A stretch of DNA of 64,000 nucleotides from DATKAB01 sp964542745 (GTDB taxonomy: Bacteria > Eisenbacteria > RBG-16-71-46), in contig CAZIVR010000002.1 in the NCBI GenBank assembly GCA_964542745.1, positions 1 to 64,000 of the forward strand. Reading direction: 5' to 3'. Positions 54,035 to 63,587 of this stretch are shown here, piece after piece (within the stretch, counting starts at the first letter, position 1; every line of letters starts with the position of its first letter). The notes below the pieces were generated by a model. The model was given only the letters and a program-made list of their open reading frames with translations. It did not search any database and had not been told where the DNA came from. The position numbers were made by a program, and so were the translations under genes.

Positions 54035-55681
54035 TCAGCCGTGAACGCCGGCGGCCTCGCTGCCGGTGCGCTCGACGAACTCCACGTACGACCCGCCGTA
54101 TTCCAGCGGGCGCTTCGCGGGGACGCCGTTGCCGTCGCCGGGACGCAGCTCGAGCACTCGGTTGCTCAGGCCCCGCAGGAACGTCCGGTCGTGGCTCACG
54201 AACAGCATGGTGCCCTCGAAGTCCCGGAGGGATTCGACGAGCATTTCCTTGGTCTCGAGGTCGAGGTGGTTGGTGGGCTCGTCGAGCACCAGGAAGTTGG
54301 GCGGATCGAACAGCATGCGCGCGAGCACCAGCCGCGACTTCTCGCCGCCGGAGAGCACGCGGATCGGCTTGTCCACGTCGGGGCCGGAGAACTGGAAGGC
54401 TCCGAGCAGGTTCTTGAGCACGCCCTGCCCCGCCTGCGGAAAGTCCTTCTGGACCTGCTCGAACACCGAGAGCGCGGGGTCGAGCAGGTCGAGCGCCTGC
54501 TGCGAGAAGTACCCGAGCTTGAGCGACGCCCCGAGCCGCACCGTGCCGGCGTCGGGCGCCAGCACGCCCACGACCAGGCGCAGCAGCGTGGTCTTGCCCG
54601 CGCCGTTCCGCCCCATCACGCACCAGCGCTCGCCGCGGCGGATGTTGAAGTCGAACCCGTCGAGGATCACGCGCTCGCCGTACGCCTTGCGCAGCCCGCG
54701 CACCTCGACCACGTCCTCGCCCGAGCGCGGGGGCGAAGGAAAACGGAACTCGACCACCCGCCGGCGGCGCGGGAGCTCCACCTTCTCGATCTTCTCCAGC
54801 TTCTTCACCCGGCTCTGCACCTGCGCGGCCTTCGCGGCGTGGGCCTTGAAGCGCTCGATGAAGCGCTGCTCCTTGGCGAGCATCGCCTGCTGGCGCGCGT
54901 GCGCGGCCTCGCGGTTGGCGTTGGCGATGGCGCGTTCGCGCACGTAGAAGTCGTAGTTGCCGGTGTAGGTGGTGAACTCGCCGCCGTCGATCTCGACGAT
55001 GCGGTCCACGACGCGGTTCATGAAGTCCTTGTCGTGGCAGGTCATCAGCACCGCGCCCGGGTAGTCCTTGATGAAGCGCTCGAGCCACAGGATGGACTCG
55101 ATGTCGAGGTGGTTGGTGGGCTCGTCCATGAGCAGCACGTCGGGGCGCCCGAGCAGGATGCGGGCGAGGCCCACGCGCATCTTCCAGCCGCCCGAGAGCG
55201 CCCCGGCGTCGCCCCCGACCTGGGCGTCCTCGAAGCCCAGCCCGTGCAGGATCTCGCGGGCGCGGGCCTCGAGGTCGTAGCCGCCGCCCCGTTCGTACTC
55301 CTCCTGCACGTGGCCGAAGCGCTCGAGGATCCGGTCCATGTCGGCGGCGCGCTCGGGGTCGGCCATGGCCGCCTCGAGGTCCTTCAGCTCGTGGTGCAGG
55401 TCGCCGAGCGCGCCGCTGCTGGCGATGGTCTCGTCGAGCACCGTGCGGCCGGCCATCTCGCCGATGTCCTGCCGGTAGTAGCCGATCCGGATCCGCCTGG
55501 GGACCGTGACCTCGCCCTCGTCCGGGCTCTCCTCGCCGACGATCATGCGGAAGGCCGTGGTCTTGCCGGCGCCGTTGGGCCCGACCAGCCCGGCTTTTTC
55601 GCCCGGATTCAGCTGGAACGAGGCCTCGACGAACAGCACCTGTCGGCCGTACTGCTTGGAGACGCCGGTGAACGCGATCAT
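54035..55681 (-). CDS. ABC-F family ATPase (ribosome-associated)
   Basis: The protein has 548 residues with two nucleotide-binding domains and no membrane segment. Walker A motifs are G-P-N-G-A-G-K-T and G-R-N-G-A-G-K-T, signatures L-S-G-G-W-K and L-S-G-G-E-K-S, and Walker B L-L-M-D-E-P-T-N-H-L-D and L-V-L-D-E-P-T-N-H-L-D. The ~60-residue basic linker between domains (around residues 255-310) is the P-site tRNA interaction motif. ABC-F proteins such as EttA or Uup act on stalled ribosomes or give antibiotic resistance. The exact subtype cannot be fixed here. Confidence 0.93.
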   Translation of the reverse strand: MIAFTGVSKQYGRQVLFVEASFQLNPGEKAGLVGPNGAGKTTAFRMIVGEESPDEGEVTVPRRIRIGYYRQDIGEMAGRTVLDETIASSGALGDLHHELKDLEAAMADPERAADMDRILERFGHVQEEYERGGGYDLEARAREILHGLGFEDAQVGGDAGALSGGWKMRVGLARILLGRPDVLLMDEPTNHLDIESILWLERFIKDYPGAVLMTCHDKDFMNRVVDRIVEIDGGEFTTYTGNYDFYVRERAIANANREAAHARQQAMLAKEQRFIERFKAHAAKAAQVQSRVKKLEKIEKVELPRRRRVVEFRFPSPPRSGEDVVEVRGLRKAYGERVILDGFDFNIRRGERWCVMGRNGAGKTTLLRLVVGVLAPDAGTVRLGASLKLGYFSQQALDLLDPALSVFEQVQKDFPQAGQGVLKNLLGAFQFSGPDVDKPIRVLSGGEKSRLVLARMLFDPPNFLVLDEPTNHLDLETKEMLVESLRDFEGTMLFVSHDRTFLRGLSNRVLELRPGDGNGVPAKRPLEYGGSYVEFVERTGSEAAGVHG

Positions 55682-55778
55682 GGGCCGGCGATCCTAGCAG
55701 GTGGGCGAGGGAGCGCGCCGGAATCGGCCGCGCCCGCCGGACGCGGCGCCCGGCCCCGAGTTCTGACATGATGCGCGG

Positions 55779-58700
55779 ATGACCTCGACGCCCTCCCCCG
55801 ATGGAATCGCCGGGCCGTTCCTCTCCGACGTCCGCACGGAATCGCGCCGGCTGCCGTCTACCATCCGCGACCGCGGCCGGGCGTACCTGCGCGAGGGACG
55901 CGTCGGCCCGCTCGAGATCCGGCCCGACCGGGTGAGCGCGGCCGTTCGCGGCACCCGCACCTACCGCACCTCGTGGACGTGGGACGGTCAGATCGCCACC
56001 CCGCGCTGCACCTGCCCCGCCGGCCCGTGGTGCAAGCACGCCTTCGCCCTGGCGGCCGCGATGGAGGACAGCGCGAACGACCGGGCGGCCGTGGCACGCC
56101 CGCCGCGCGAGCGCTCGCCCTGGAATCCGCCGCCGGGCGAGGGCGCCGACGCGGCGGTGGCGAGCGATCTCGCCGAGTGGGCGCGCCGTCGCAACGAGCC
56201 CCACGACCGGTCGCTCCGCGTGGTCGCGGGCGTGGACGACGGCTTCGACGGGGATCCCGCGGTGTGGATCGAGGTGCGCCTCACCGGGCCGCACCTGCGC
56301 GACGCGCCGCGCAGCCGCCGCCACCTCCAGAGCCTCGCCTCCGAGCTGGCCATGAACCGCGCGATCCTCGCGCCGCCGCACGCCCGCCTCCTCCTGCTCC
56401 TGTCGCGGCTGCTGCCCGAGTCCCGCGGGTTCGACGAGACGCGCATCGCGCTCGGGGCGGGCGCCCTGAACCGGCTGCTCGACAGCTTTTCCGGGTCGCC
56501 GCTCGTGACGTGGGACGAGGCGGCGGAGGACGCGCCGCGCGGCGGGGTCACCCCGGGAGCGCGGCTCCGGCTCGGGGACGTCCCCGTGGACCTGGTGCCG
56601 GTCTCGGCCGGCGAGGGCCCGGCGCCGCGGCTCACGCTCGCCGCGCGCTGGCCGGACGGCGCGACCGCGACGCTCGACGAGTTCGTGTTCCTCGGCTCGG
56701 AGGACGAACTGAACCCGAGCCTGGTGCTCCATCACGGCGCCTTCTGGCGGGTCGCCGAGGCGCCGCCCGCGCACGTGGTCCGCCGCATGGTCGCGGGCGG
56801 GGGGCTCGACATGCCGAAGAGCGGGCGCGAGCGGTTCGTGCGGGCGCTCGCCGAGGGATTTTCGGACGTGAGCGGCGCGCTCGGTTCCCACATGATCGTC
56901 CATCGCGCGCGGCCGCTGGTCACGCTCGAGCTGGGCCTGGACGACTGGCTCCACGTGCGGCTCTTCGCGCACACCGCCGGGGCGGACTGGGTGCCGGGCG
57001 CACCGGCCGGCCCCGGCGTGGCCTTCGAGCTCGACGCGCAGGGCGAGTGGATCCGCATTCCGGATCCGGGTCCCGCGCTCGAGCTGCGCGAGGAACTCAC
57101 GGAGCTGGCGGCCGCTTCCGGAGCGGACGCGGCCCCGCCCGGCGCGGATCCCGGGCCGGCGCCGGGCCCCGCGGGGGATCCCGCCGATCCGGCGGGCGCG
57201 GAGACCGGCGCGGAGGATCCGGGGGACGTCGCGCCGGAGGCGCGCGACGTGTGGGTGGAGGTGCCCGACCCGGAGCCGCTCGAGCCGGTGCGGGAGTGGC
57301 TCGCGTCGCTGCCCTTCGCCCACGGCGGCGCGCGCCTCGCGAAGCGCAAGGCCCGCGATCCCCAGCTCGCCGAGCGCGGCGCGTGGATCTTCCTCGGGCC
57401 GAACAAGGTGAACGAGGTCGCCACCGCCTGGGCGCGGCGGCCGGGCGGCGTGCGCTACCTGGGCAACGCGCTGGCGCGTGGCCTGCTCGCCGGGCCCCGG
57501 CTGGTGCGCACGCGCGTCTCGGTCACCTCGAGCGGCGTGGACTTCTTCACGATCTCGGCCGAGTGGCGGGCGGAAGGCATGTCGCTGACCGAAGCCGACC
57601 TCGCCCGGCTGAGGGGGAGTCGCAGCCGGTTCGTGAAGCTGAGCGGCGGCTGGGTGGGACGCGACGTGGTGGACTCGCTCGACGCCGAGGCGGGCCTGCT
57701 CGCCGACCTCGGCATCGCCGTGGGGGAGGGCGAGCAGCGGGTGACACTGGCGCAGCTCGCGCAGGCGCGCCCCGAGAGCCTCGACGCCCTCGACGGGATG
57801 GGAGCCGATCCCGCCACGCTCGGCGAGGTGCGGCGCCTGCGCGAGGCGGTGCGCTCCTTCAAGGGCCTGCCGCGCGTTCCGGTTCCGGCCCGGCTCAAGG
57901 CGAAGCTGCGCCCCTACCAGCGCGAGGGGCTCGACTTCCTCGCCTTCGTCACCGGGCTCGGACTGGGCGCGGTGCTGGCCGACGACATGGGCCTCGGCAA
58001 GACGGTGCAGGCGCTGGCCTGGATCGAGTGGCTGCGCGAGCGCGACCCCGACGGCGGCCCCGTGCTGGTGGTGTGCCCGGCCTCGGTGGTCCACAACTGG
58101 CAGCGCGAGTCCGAGCGGTTCACGCCGCACCTCCGGGTGCTGGAGCTGGCGAGCGGCGAGGAGCGCCACACCCTGCGCCGGGAGGTGCCGGAGCACGACC
58201 TGGTGGTCACCAACTACGCGCTGTTCCGCCGGGACATCGAGCACTGGCGGAAGATCCCGCTGCGCGCCGCGATCCTCGACGAGGCCCAGAACGTGAAGAA
58301 CCCGAAGGCCGCGGTGAGCCGCGCCGCGCTCGAACTGGACGCGCGGCACCGGCTCGCGCTCACCGGCACGCCCATCGAGAACCGCGCCCTCGACCTGTGG
58401 AGCATCATGAACTTCGTGAACCCGGGCTACCTCGGGCGCCGTTCCGACTTCGTGGCGCGCTACGACCACCCGGAGGCGCCGCCGTTCGCGCGCCGGCTGC
58501 TCGCCGCGCGCCTGCGGCCGGTGCTCGTGCGCCGGCTCAAGGAGCAGGTGGCGCGCGACCTGCCGGACCGGATCGAGGAGCGCCTCGAGTGCGACCTCAC
58601 GTCCGGCCAGCGCAAGCTCTACCTGGCGGAGCTGATGCGCGGGCGCGAGTCGCTGGAGCGGCTGAAGCGCGCGCCGGGCGGGCTGGAGCGCGGGCGCATC

Positions 58701-59282
58701 GAGGTGCTCGCGCTGCTCACGCGGCTCCGGCAGGTGTGCTGCCACCCCGCGCTCGTCGGGGGCCGCGAGGACCTGGGCTCGGGGAAATTCGACGCGCTTT
58801 TCGAGCTGCTCGAGCCGATCCTCGCCGAGGGCCGCAAGGTCCTGCTCTTCTCGCAGTTCGTCGAGTGCCTGAAGCTGATCGAGTCGGCGATGCGCCAGCG
58901 CGGCATCCGCCACCACGTGCTGACCGGCGCCACCACCCGCCGCGAGCGGGTGGTGGGGGCGTTCGAGACCGATCCCGAGCCGTGCGTGTTCCTGATCTCG
59001 CTGAAGGCGGGCGGCACCGGCCTCAACCTCACCGCCGCGCAGTACGTGATCCTGTTCGACCCGTGGTGGAACCCGGCGGTCGAGGCGCAGGCCATCGACC
59101 GCACCCACCGCATCGGGCAGACCCGCACCGTGATCGCGTACCGGCTGATGGCCGCCGGCACGGTGGAGGAGAAGATCTGGGAGCTGCAGCGGCGCAAGCA
59201 GCGCCTCGTGAAAGAAGTGCTCGGCGAGGACGGCTTCGCGCGCACGCTCAAGCCCGAGGACCTCGACTACCTGCTCGGCTAG
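55779..59282 (+). CDS. SWIM zinc-finger SNF2-family DNA translocase
   Basis: The protein has 1167 residues. Cys77, Cys79, Cys85 and His87 form a SWIM finger (C-x-C-x5-C-x-H). A long unassigned middle region has an acidic Pro/Gly/Asp linker near 450-490. The SNF2 core follows: D-D-M-G-L-G-K-T-V (about residue 735), V-V-C-P-A-S-V-V-H-N-W, D-E-A-Q-N-V-K-N-P (about 834), L-T-G-T-P-I-E-N, then the second half with L-L-F-S-Q-F, G-G-T-G-L-N-L-T and D-R-T-H-R-I-G-Q-T. Such proteins move along duplex DNA using ATP and are found in HepA/RapA-like repair or transcription roles. It is monocistronic here. Confidence 0.92.
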   Translation: MTSTPSPDGIAGPFLSDVRTESRRLPSTIRDRGRAYLREGRVGPLEIRPDRVSAAVRGTRTYRTSWTWDGQIATPRCTCPAGPWCKHAFALAAAMEDSANDRAAVARPPRERSPWNPPPGEGADAAVASDLAEWARRRNEPHDRSLRVVAGVDDGFDGDPAVWIEVRLTGPHLRDAPRSRRHLQSLASELAMNRAILAPPHARLLLLLSRLLPESRGFDETRIALGAGALNRLLDSFSGSPLVTWDEAAEDAPRGGVTPGARLRLGDVPVDLVPVSAGEGPAPRLTLAARWPDGATATLDEFVFLGSEDELNPSLVLHHGAFWRVAEAPPAHVVRRMVAGGGLDMPKSGRERFVRALAEGFSDVSGALGSHMIVHRARPLVTLELGLDDWLHVRLFAHTAGADWVPGAPAGPGVAFELDAQGEWIRIPDPGPALELREELTELAAASGADAAPPGADPGPAPGPAGDPADPAGAETGAEDPGDVAPEARDVWVEVPDPEPLEPVREWLASLPFAHGGARLAKRKARDPQLAERGAWIFLGPNKVNEVATAWARRPGGVRYLGNALARGLLAGPRLVRTRVSVTSSGVDFFTISAEWRAEGMSLTEADLARLRGSRSRFVKLSGGWVGRDVVDSLDAEAGLLADLGIAVGEGEQRVTLAQLAQARPESLDALDGMGADPATLGEVRRLREAVRSFKGLPRVPVPARLKAKLRPYQREGLDFLAFVTGLGLGAVLADDMGLGKTVQALAWIEWLRERDPDGGPVLVVCPASVVHNWQRESERFTPHLRVLELASGEERHTLRREVPEHDLVVTNYALFRRDIEHWRKIPLRAAILDEAQNVKNPKAAVSRAALELDARHRLALTGTPIENRALDLWSIMNFVNPGYLGRRSDFVARYDHPEAPPFARRLLAARLRPVLVRRLKEQVARDLPDRIEERLECDLTSGQRKLYLAELMRGRESLERLKRAPGGLERGRIEVLALLTRLRQVCCHPALVGGREDLGSGKFDALFELLEPILAEGRKVLLFSQFVECLKLIESAMRQRGIRHHVLTGATTRRERVVGAFETDPEPCVFLISLKAGGTGLNLTAAQYVILFDPWWNPAVEAQAIDRTHRIGQTRTVIAYRLMAAGTVEEKIWELQRRKQRLVKEVLGEDGFARTLKPEDLDYLLG

Positions 59283-59342
59283 CGTGCGTGCGGGAGCCGG
59301 CCGCGCGCGGGGAGCCGCCGCGCGACGCCCCGCGGCCCGGCC

Positions 59343-60029
59343 TCAGGGCAGGGTGAGCGACCCGGTCGTCGAGCGGGCGAGCGCGTCGGGCCCGCGCGTG
59401 GCGGTGACCTGCCACAGCACGCGGCCCCCGGGCGGGAGGCCGGCGGGCAGGGCGCCGCGCCGCAGGTCGAGGCGGGTTGCGGTCAGTCCCTCGACGCGGG
59501 CGATCTCGACGAGGTCGGGCGAGGAGAACACGACGGTGTACGCGTCGGCCTCGGGCGCGGCGGACCACTCGAGGCGCAGCGTCCCGTCCGGGAGCGCGAG
59601 CGCGCGGGTCCCGGCCACGGCCCCGGCCGCCACCGAGTCGGCGCCGCGCAGCACCGGTTCGCCGGCCCGGCGCGGGGCGAGCCCCATCCACAGCCCGCCC
59701 GCCACCACCGCGAGCGCGGCCGCCCCCCACGCGAGCCGCGCGGGTGGGGCCAGCAGCGCCCGCCAGAATCCGCCGCCGGTCCGCGTGGCGGCGGGGGCCC
59801 GCGTCGTCCCGGGCTCCCCGGACAGCCCCAGCTCGCGATCGAGCGCCGCGCCGAGCCGCGCCTCCGCCTCCGGCACGCGCGCCCCGGCGGACGCCCCGGC
59901 GGCCATGAACTCGAGGTAGGCGCGGAGCCGCGCCCGCGTCGGGGTGTCGAGCGCCGCGAGACGCGGGTCGTCCGGCGGCAGGCCGGCCAGCTCGGCCAGG
60001 TCCTGCGGTTCCCGGGGGGGCCGGTTCAT
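59343..60029 (-). CDS. One-pass membrane protein, candidate anti-sigma factor
   Basis: The protein has 228 residues. About 90 N-terminal residues are charged and helical (P-P-D-D-P-R-L-A-A-L, R-A-R-L-R-A-Y-L-E-F-M-A-A). One transmembrane segment follows (residues ~95-116, W-G-A-A-A-L-A-V-V-A-G-G-L-W), then an outer domain of about 110 residues. That domain's strands (T-L-R-L-E-W-S-A-A-P-E-A-D-A-Y-T-V-V-F) look like one fibronectin-III module. The topology and the overlap with the ECF sigma gene suit an anti-sigma factor, but the zinc motif (HxxxCxxC) of classical ones is missing. Role by position only. Confidence 0.65.
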   Translation of the reverse strand: MNRPPREPQDLAELAGLPPDDPRLAALDTPTRARLRAYLEFMAAGASAGARVPEAEARLGAALDRELGLSGEPGTTRAPAATRTGGGFWRALLAPPARLAWGAAALAVVAGGLWMGLAPRRAGEPVLRGADSVAAGAVAGTRALALPDGTLRLEWSAAPEADAYTVVFSSPDLVEIARVEGLTATRLDLRRGALPAGLPPGGRVLWQVTATRGPDALARSTTGSLTLP

Positions 60030-60613
60030 CCTTCCTCCCTGGCGCGGCGCGCGAGGGCCGCGCGCAGCTTTTCCCGAGCGCTCTGGAGCACGCTCCGGGC
60101 GCCCGAGGCGTGGGTGAGCCCGAGCAGGCGCGTGATGTCCCCGACCGGAAGCCGCTCGAAGCAGCGCAGCCAGATCGCTTCGGCCTCGAGCGGACTCAGC
60201 GACTCCTTCACCAGCGCCTCCATGGCCTCCTCCTCCTCGCGAGCCAGCAGCAGCGCGGGCGGGTCCTCGTGCTGGATCAGCAGCTCGATCGGATCGGCCC
60301 GCGGGTCCCGCCGCAGGCTCTTCGGCCTGAGCGCGGTGAGGCACTCGTTCCGCACGATCGAGAACAGCCACGACGAAAAACGGCTCTTGCCCTCGAATCC
60401 GGGCAGCGATCTCCACGCCTTGAGCAGCGAATCCTGCGCCAGGTCGAGCGCCCGCTCGTGATCCCCCACCATGCGGTAGCACCACGCGTAGGCGCGGGCC
60501 CGGTAGCGACCGAGCAGTGTCCCCGCCGCCCGCCGTCCGGCGGGCTCTCCGGGCGCCGAGCGGAACGCGCGCAGGAGGTCCTCGTCCTCCGGTTCCTCGC
60601 GCGAAGTGTTCAT
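60026..60613 (-). CDS. ECF-type RNA polymerase sigma factor
   Basis: The protein has 195 residues. Region 2 is Y-R-A-R-A-Y-A-W-C-Y-R-M-V-G-D-H-E-R-A-L-D-L-A-Q-D, then S-L-L-K-A-W-R-S and F-S-S-W-L-F-S-I-V-R-N-E-C. Region 4 is S-P-L-E-A-E-A-I-W-L-R-C-F-E-R-L-P-V-G-D-I-T-R-L-L-G, then R-S-V-L-Q-S-A-R-E-K-L-R. It directs transcription of a regulon that probably includes its own operon. It overlaps the CHAT gene upstream and the membrane-protein gene downstream by four bases each, so all three proteins should be made in step. Confidence 0.92.
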   Translation of the reverse strand: MNTSREEPEDEDLLRAFRSAPGEPAGRRAAGTLLGRYRARAYAWCYRMVGDHERALDLAQDSLLKAWRSLPGFEGKSRFSSWLFSIVRNECLTALRPKSLRRDPRADPIELLIQHEDPPALLLAREEEEAMEALVKESLSPLEAEAIWLRCFERLPVGDITRLLGLTHASGARSVLQSAREKLRAALARRAREEG

Positions 60614-63330
60614 CGGTTCAGACGATCCTCGGGGCCCGGCGTCAGGCGCCGCCCGACCGGAACCCGGACGCCGCCTTCCCCGGACGCCGCAAACGCGGCC
60701 CAGTTCCGGACCTGCGCGGTTTCGCGGCGGGCCCGCAGGCGGCCCTGCGCCTCGCCCACCGCCCCGGCGACCGTCGCCCCGCGCGCGAGCGCGGCGTAGA
60801 ACTCGGCCATGAACCGCTCGGCGACGCGGTCCTCGACCGGCCACAGCGTGGCCACGACGCTCGAGGTGCCGGAGCAGAGGAACGCCCCGGCGAGCCCGAG
60901 GGCGCCCTCTCCGGAGAGGGTCGTGGCGCCGGCCGACTGGCAGCCCGACAGCACCGCGAGCCGGGCGCGCAGCTTCATCCCCGCGATCCGCGAGGCGCGC
61001 AGGTAGGCGCCGTCGCCCGCGCCGCGCCCGAGCAGGAAGCCCGAGCGCCACGGGCTGCCGGACACGGCCTCGGCGTGCGCCGCGAAGTGGAGCACGCCCC
61101 AGCGCGGCAGGTCGGCGATCAGCTCGGCCACGTCGAGCTCGCCGCCGTTGGCGCGCACCTCGGCCCCGAACCCGTCGCGGAGCGCGCGCAGCTCGCGTCC
61201 GACGCCGGGAAGCTCGCGGCCGCGCGCGTCGGTGGTGCGGCCCAGCGCGAGCAGCCCGCGCGGGCCGCCCGGGGCGCGCGCCGCGGCGCGCAGCGCGGCG
61301 AGCAGCGTGGCCGACGGCACGGTCGAGACCTCGCGCGACTCGCCGAGCGGCGCGGTTTCGCCCGGCGGGGCCAGCGCCGCGAGCGGCCACAGCGCGACCG
61401 GCCCGCCGCCCGAGAGGATCACGGCGCGGCTCGGGCGGATCGCGGCCGCGGCCGGCCCGAGCAGCTCCGCCGCGAGGCGGCCGAGCCCGGCGGCCACCAC
61501 GTCGTCCGCGGCGCCCGCGAGGGCGGCCTCCCTCCAGGCCGCGTGCAACCGCTCGAGCCGCGGGGCCGCCGGGAGCAGGCGCGCGCCGATGCCGCCGCGG
61601 GAAACCAGGAAGAGGAACGTGGTGTCGTCGGTCGCCACCACGTCCAGCAGCAGCTCGCCCTCCCTCAGCACCCCGCGGCGCAGCGAGTCGGCGGTGACCC
61701 GCCCGCGCATGCCGGCGCCGGCCAGGCCCCGGCCGGCGAGCCGCTCCTCGAGCGTGCGGGCCTGGAACGTCTGGAGCGCGTCGAACGCTTCGCGCGCGCG
61801 CCGGGCGGACGTTCCGCCGCGGCCCGGGTCGAGCAGCGCGAGCCCGTACTCCGCGAACAGCGAGGAGAGGCTCGCGCCCATCCGCTCCCGCCATTCGAAG
61901 TCGGATACCCCGCCGCGCCAGCGCTCCCACTGGCGGACCGCGCGCCCCAGCACCGCAACCGCGCTGTCCGGCGCCCCCAGCGCGCGGTGGCAGCGCGCCA
62001 GCTCGAGGGCGGCCTCGAGCGCGAACGGCGACGCCTCGCGCGCGGCGCGGGCGCCGCGCTCCGCCGCGCGCGCCTCGGGCAGGGCTTCCCGCGCCCGGCC
62101 CTGGGCGCGGCGGGCGGCGCTTCGTTCGACGCGCGCGGCGTGCAGGTCGTCGCGCGACAGCTTCGCGCGCGCGCCCGGGGCGAGCAGCGAATCCATGAGC
62201 CGCTCGGACTCGGCGGCGCGGCCGGTCTCGCGGAGCAGCGCGGCCAGGTCGAGGGCCGAACCCTCCCGGATCAGGGCGTCGTCCACGGCCGCGGCGCGCA
62301 GCGCCCGGTAGATCCGCTCGGCCTCGGCCGAGCGGCCGAGCCGGCGCTGGAGCAACGCCTGCTCGCCCAGCACGGCCAGGAGCACGCCGGGATTGCCCTC
62401 CCGCTCGGCGTCGGTCCGCAGCCGCTCGAGCAGCGCGCGCGCCTCGTCGAGGCGGCCGATCGAGCGCAGCGCGTGGGCCCGGTTCACGCGCGCGCTGATC
62501 GCGCTCGCCCGGTTCTCGGCGCTGTCGAAGGCCGCCGCCGCGTACTCCCAGTAACGGTCGGCGAGCGAGGCGTCCCCGCCCAGGAACTCGAGGTTGCCGA
62601 GATCGTTGAGCGTCGCCGCCTCGGTCCACCGGTCCCTGCGGATCCGCGCCTCGTCGAGCAGCACCAGGAACGTGTCGCGCGCCTCGTCGTGGCGGCCGAC
62701 GCGGTTCTCCACCTCGGCCAGCAGGAAACGCGTGTGCCGGCTCTCGAAGCGGTCGCGGGGCAGCAGCCGGACCGCCTCCCCGAGGTGGCGGCGCGCGTCG
62801 GCGTAGCGGCCGTCCTCCTTCGCGATGAAACCGAGCCCGCGGTGGGCGAACCCGAGGATCCCGGGCAGGCCCGCGGCGCGGGCGAGCGGCACCACGCGCT
62901 CGTACTCGCGCCGCGTCTCCGCGAGCCGGCCCATCACGTTGGCGCCGTGCGCCCGGGCCGCGAGGACGCGGGCCAGCCCCGCGCTGTCGCGGAGGGCGAG
63001 CGCGAGCGTCCACGCCGTGTCGAGATCCGGCTTCGCTTCGTCGATCCGGTAGAAGTTGGCGAGCTTGCGGCCGCGCCACAGGTGCACGGCGGTCCGCAGC
63101 GTGCGGTCGCGGGAGGCCCGCGCCGAGCGGATCAGCGAGTCGCAGTAGTCGGAGGCCCCCTCGCGAGACCGGTTCCAGACCGAGTCGGCGGCCGGCGTGA
63201 TCTCCGCGAGGCGGCGCTCGACCGGCCAGTGCCGGGAGCGGTCGGGAAGCGGGCCCGTGGCGAGCGCCGCGGGCGCGCCGAGCAACGCGCAACCGACGAG
63301 GAGCGTGAGGGATGACGGGAGTCGGCGCAT
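60610..63330 (-). CDS. Exported TPR-CHAT protease
   Basis: The protein has 906 residues. A signal peptide (L-T-L-L-V-G-C-A-L-L-G-A-P-A-A-L-A) is followed by about ten TPR-like helix pairs (residues ~60-450), a linker, and a C-terminal CHAT domain. The caspase-like dyad is visible: His752 in V-L-H-F-A-A-H-A-E and Cys797 in V-L-S-G-C-Q-S-A-G, followed by the conserved G-A-F-L-C-S-G-T-S-S-V-V-A-T-L-W. CHAT domains are clan-CD cysteine proteases. It is the first gene of the operon with an ECF sigma factor and a membrane protein. The Cys in the signal region could alternatively mark a lipoprotein, but its context is poor. Confidence 0.88.
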   Translation of the reverse strand: MRRLPSSLTLLVGCALLGAPAALATGPLPDRSRHWPVERRLAEITPAADSVWNRSREGASDYCDSLIRSARASRDRTLRTAVHLWRGRKLANFYRIDEAKPDLDTAWTLALALRDSAGLARVLAARAHGANVMGRLAETRREYERVVPLARAAGLPGILGFAHRGLGFIAKEDGRYADARRHLGEAVRLLPRDRFESRHTRFLLAEVENRVGRHDEARDTFLVLLDEARIRRDRWTEAATLNDLGNLEFLGGDASLADRYWEYAAAAFDSAENRASAISARVNRAHALRSIGRLDEARALLERLRTDAEREGNPGVLLAVLGEQALLQRRLGRSAEAERIYRALRAAAVDDALIREGSALDLAALLRETGRAAESERLMDSLLAPGARAKLSRDDLHAARVERSAARRAQGRAREALPEARAAERGARAAREASPFALEAALELARCHRALGAPDSAVAVLGRAVRQWERWRGGVSDFEWRERMGASLSSLFAEYGLALLDPGRGGTSARRAREAFDALQTFQARTLEERLAGRGLAGAGMRGRVTADSLRRGVLREGELLLDVVATDDTTFLFLVSRGGIGARLLPAAPRLERLHAAWREAALAGAADDVVAAGLGRLAAELLGPAAAAIRPSRAVILSGGGPVALWPLAALAPPGETAPLGESREVSTVPSATLLAALRAAARAPGGPRGLLALGRTTDARGRELPGVGRELRALRDGFGAEVRANGGELDVAELIADLPRWGVLHFAAHAEAVSGSPWRSGFLLGRGAGDGAYLRASRIAGMKLRARLAVLSGCQSAGATTLSGEGALGLAGAFLCSGTSSVVATLWPVEDRVAERFMAEFYAALARGATVAGAVGEAQGRLRARRETAQVRNWAAFAASGEGGVRVPVGRRLTPGPEDRLNR

Positions 63331-63587
63331 GGCGAGGGCGCGGCCCTTCGGGCGCCGGCACGGCGATCGGCGGGTCCGCGGGGCGAGGGTAGCACGGGGT
63401 GGGTGGACGTGGCCCAAATCCCGCCGGGCCCGCGCCGTGGATCACCGCTCCGGCCGGGTTCGAGCGGCGCGGCGACCACCGGACTCCGGTCGCGGCTGAT
63501 TTCCGGAGACCCAGGTCGTCACAGGGGCACGGCCAGACGGGCGAGGGCCGCCGCCCGTCCGAGGCCGACCCCAGGTGGAGGTCGCTC

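Noticed and set aside
53892..59108. A 1738-codon minus-strand frame across the SNF2 gene and the ABC-F gene
   Set aside because: It passes out of frame through both real genes and has no domain of its own.
59283..59342. Terminator between the SNF2 gene and the sigma operon
   Set aside because: Partial pairing only, with mismatches in the stem and no U-tract.
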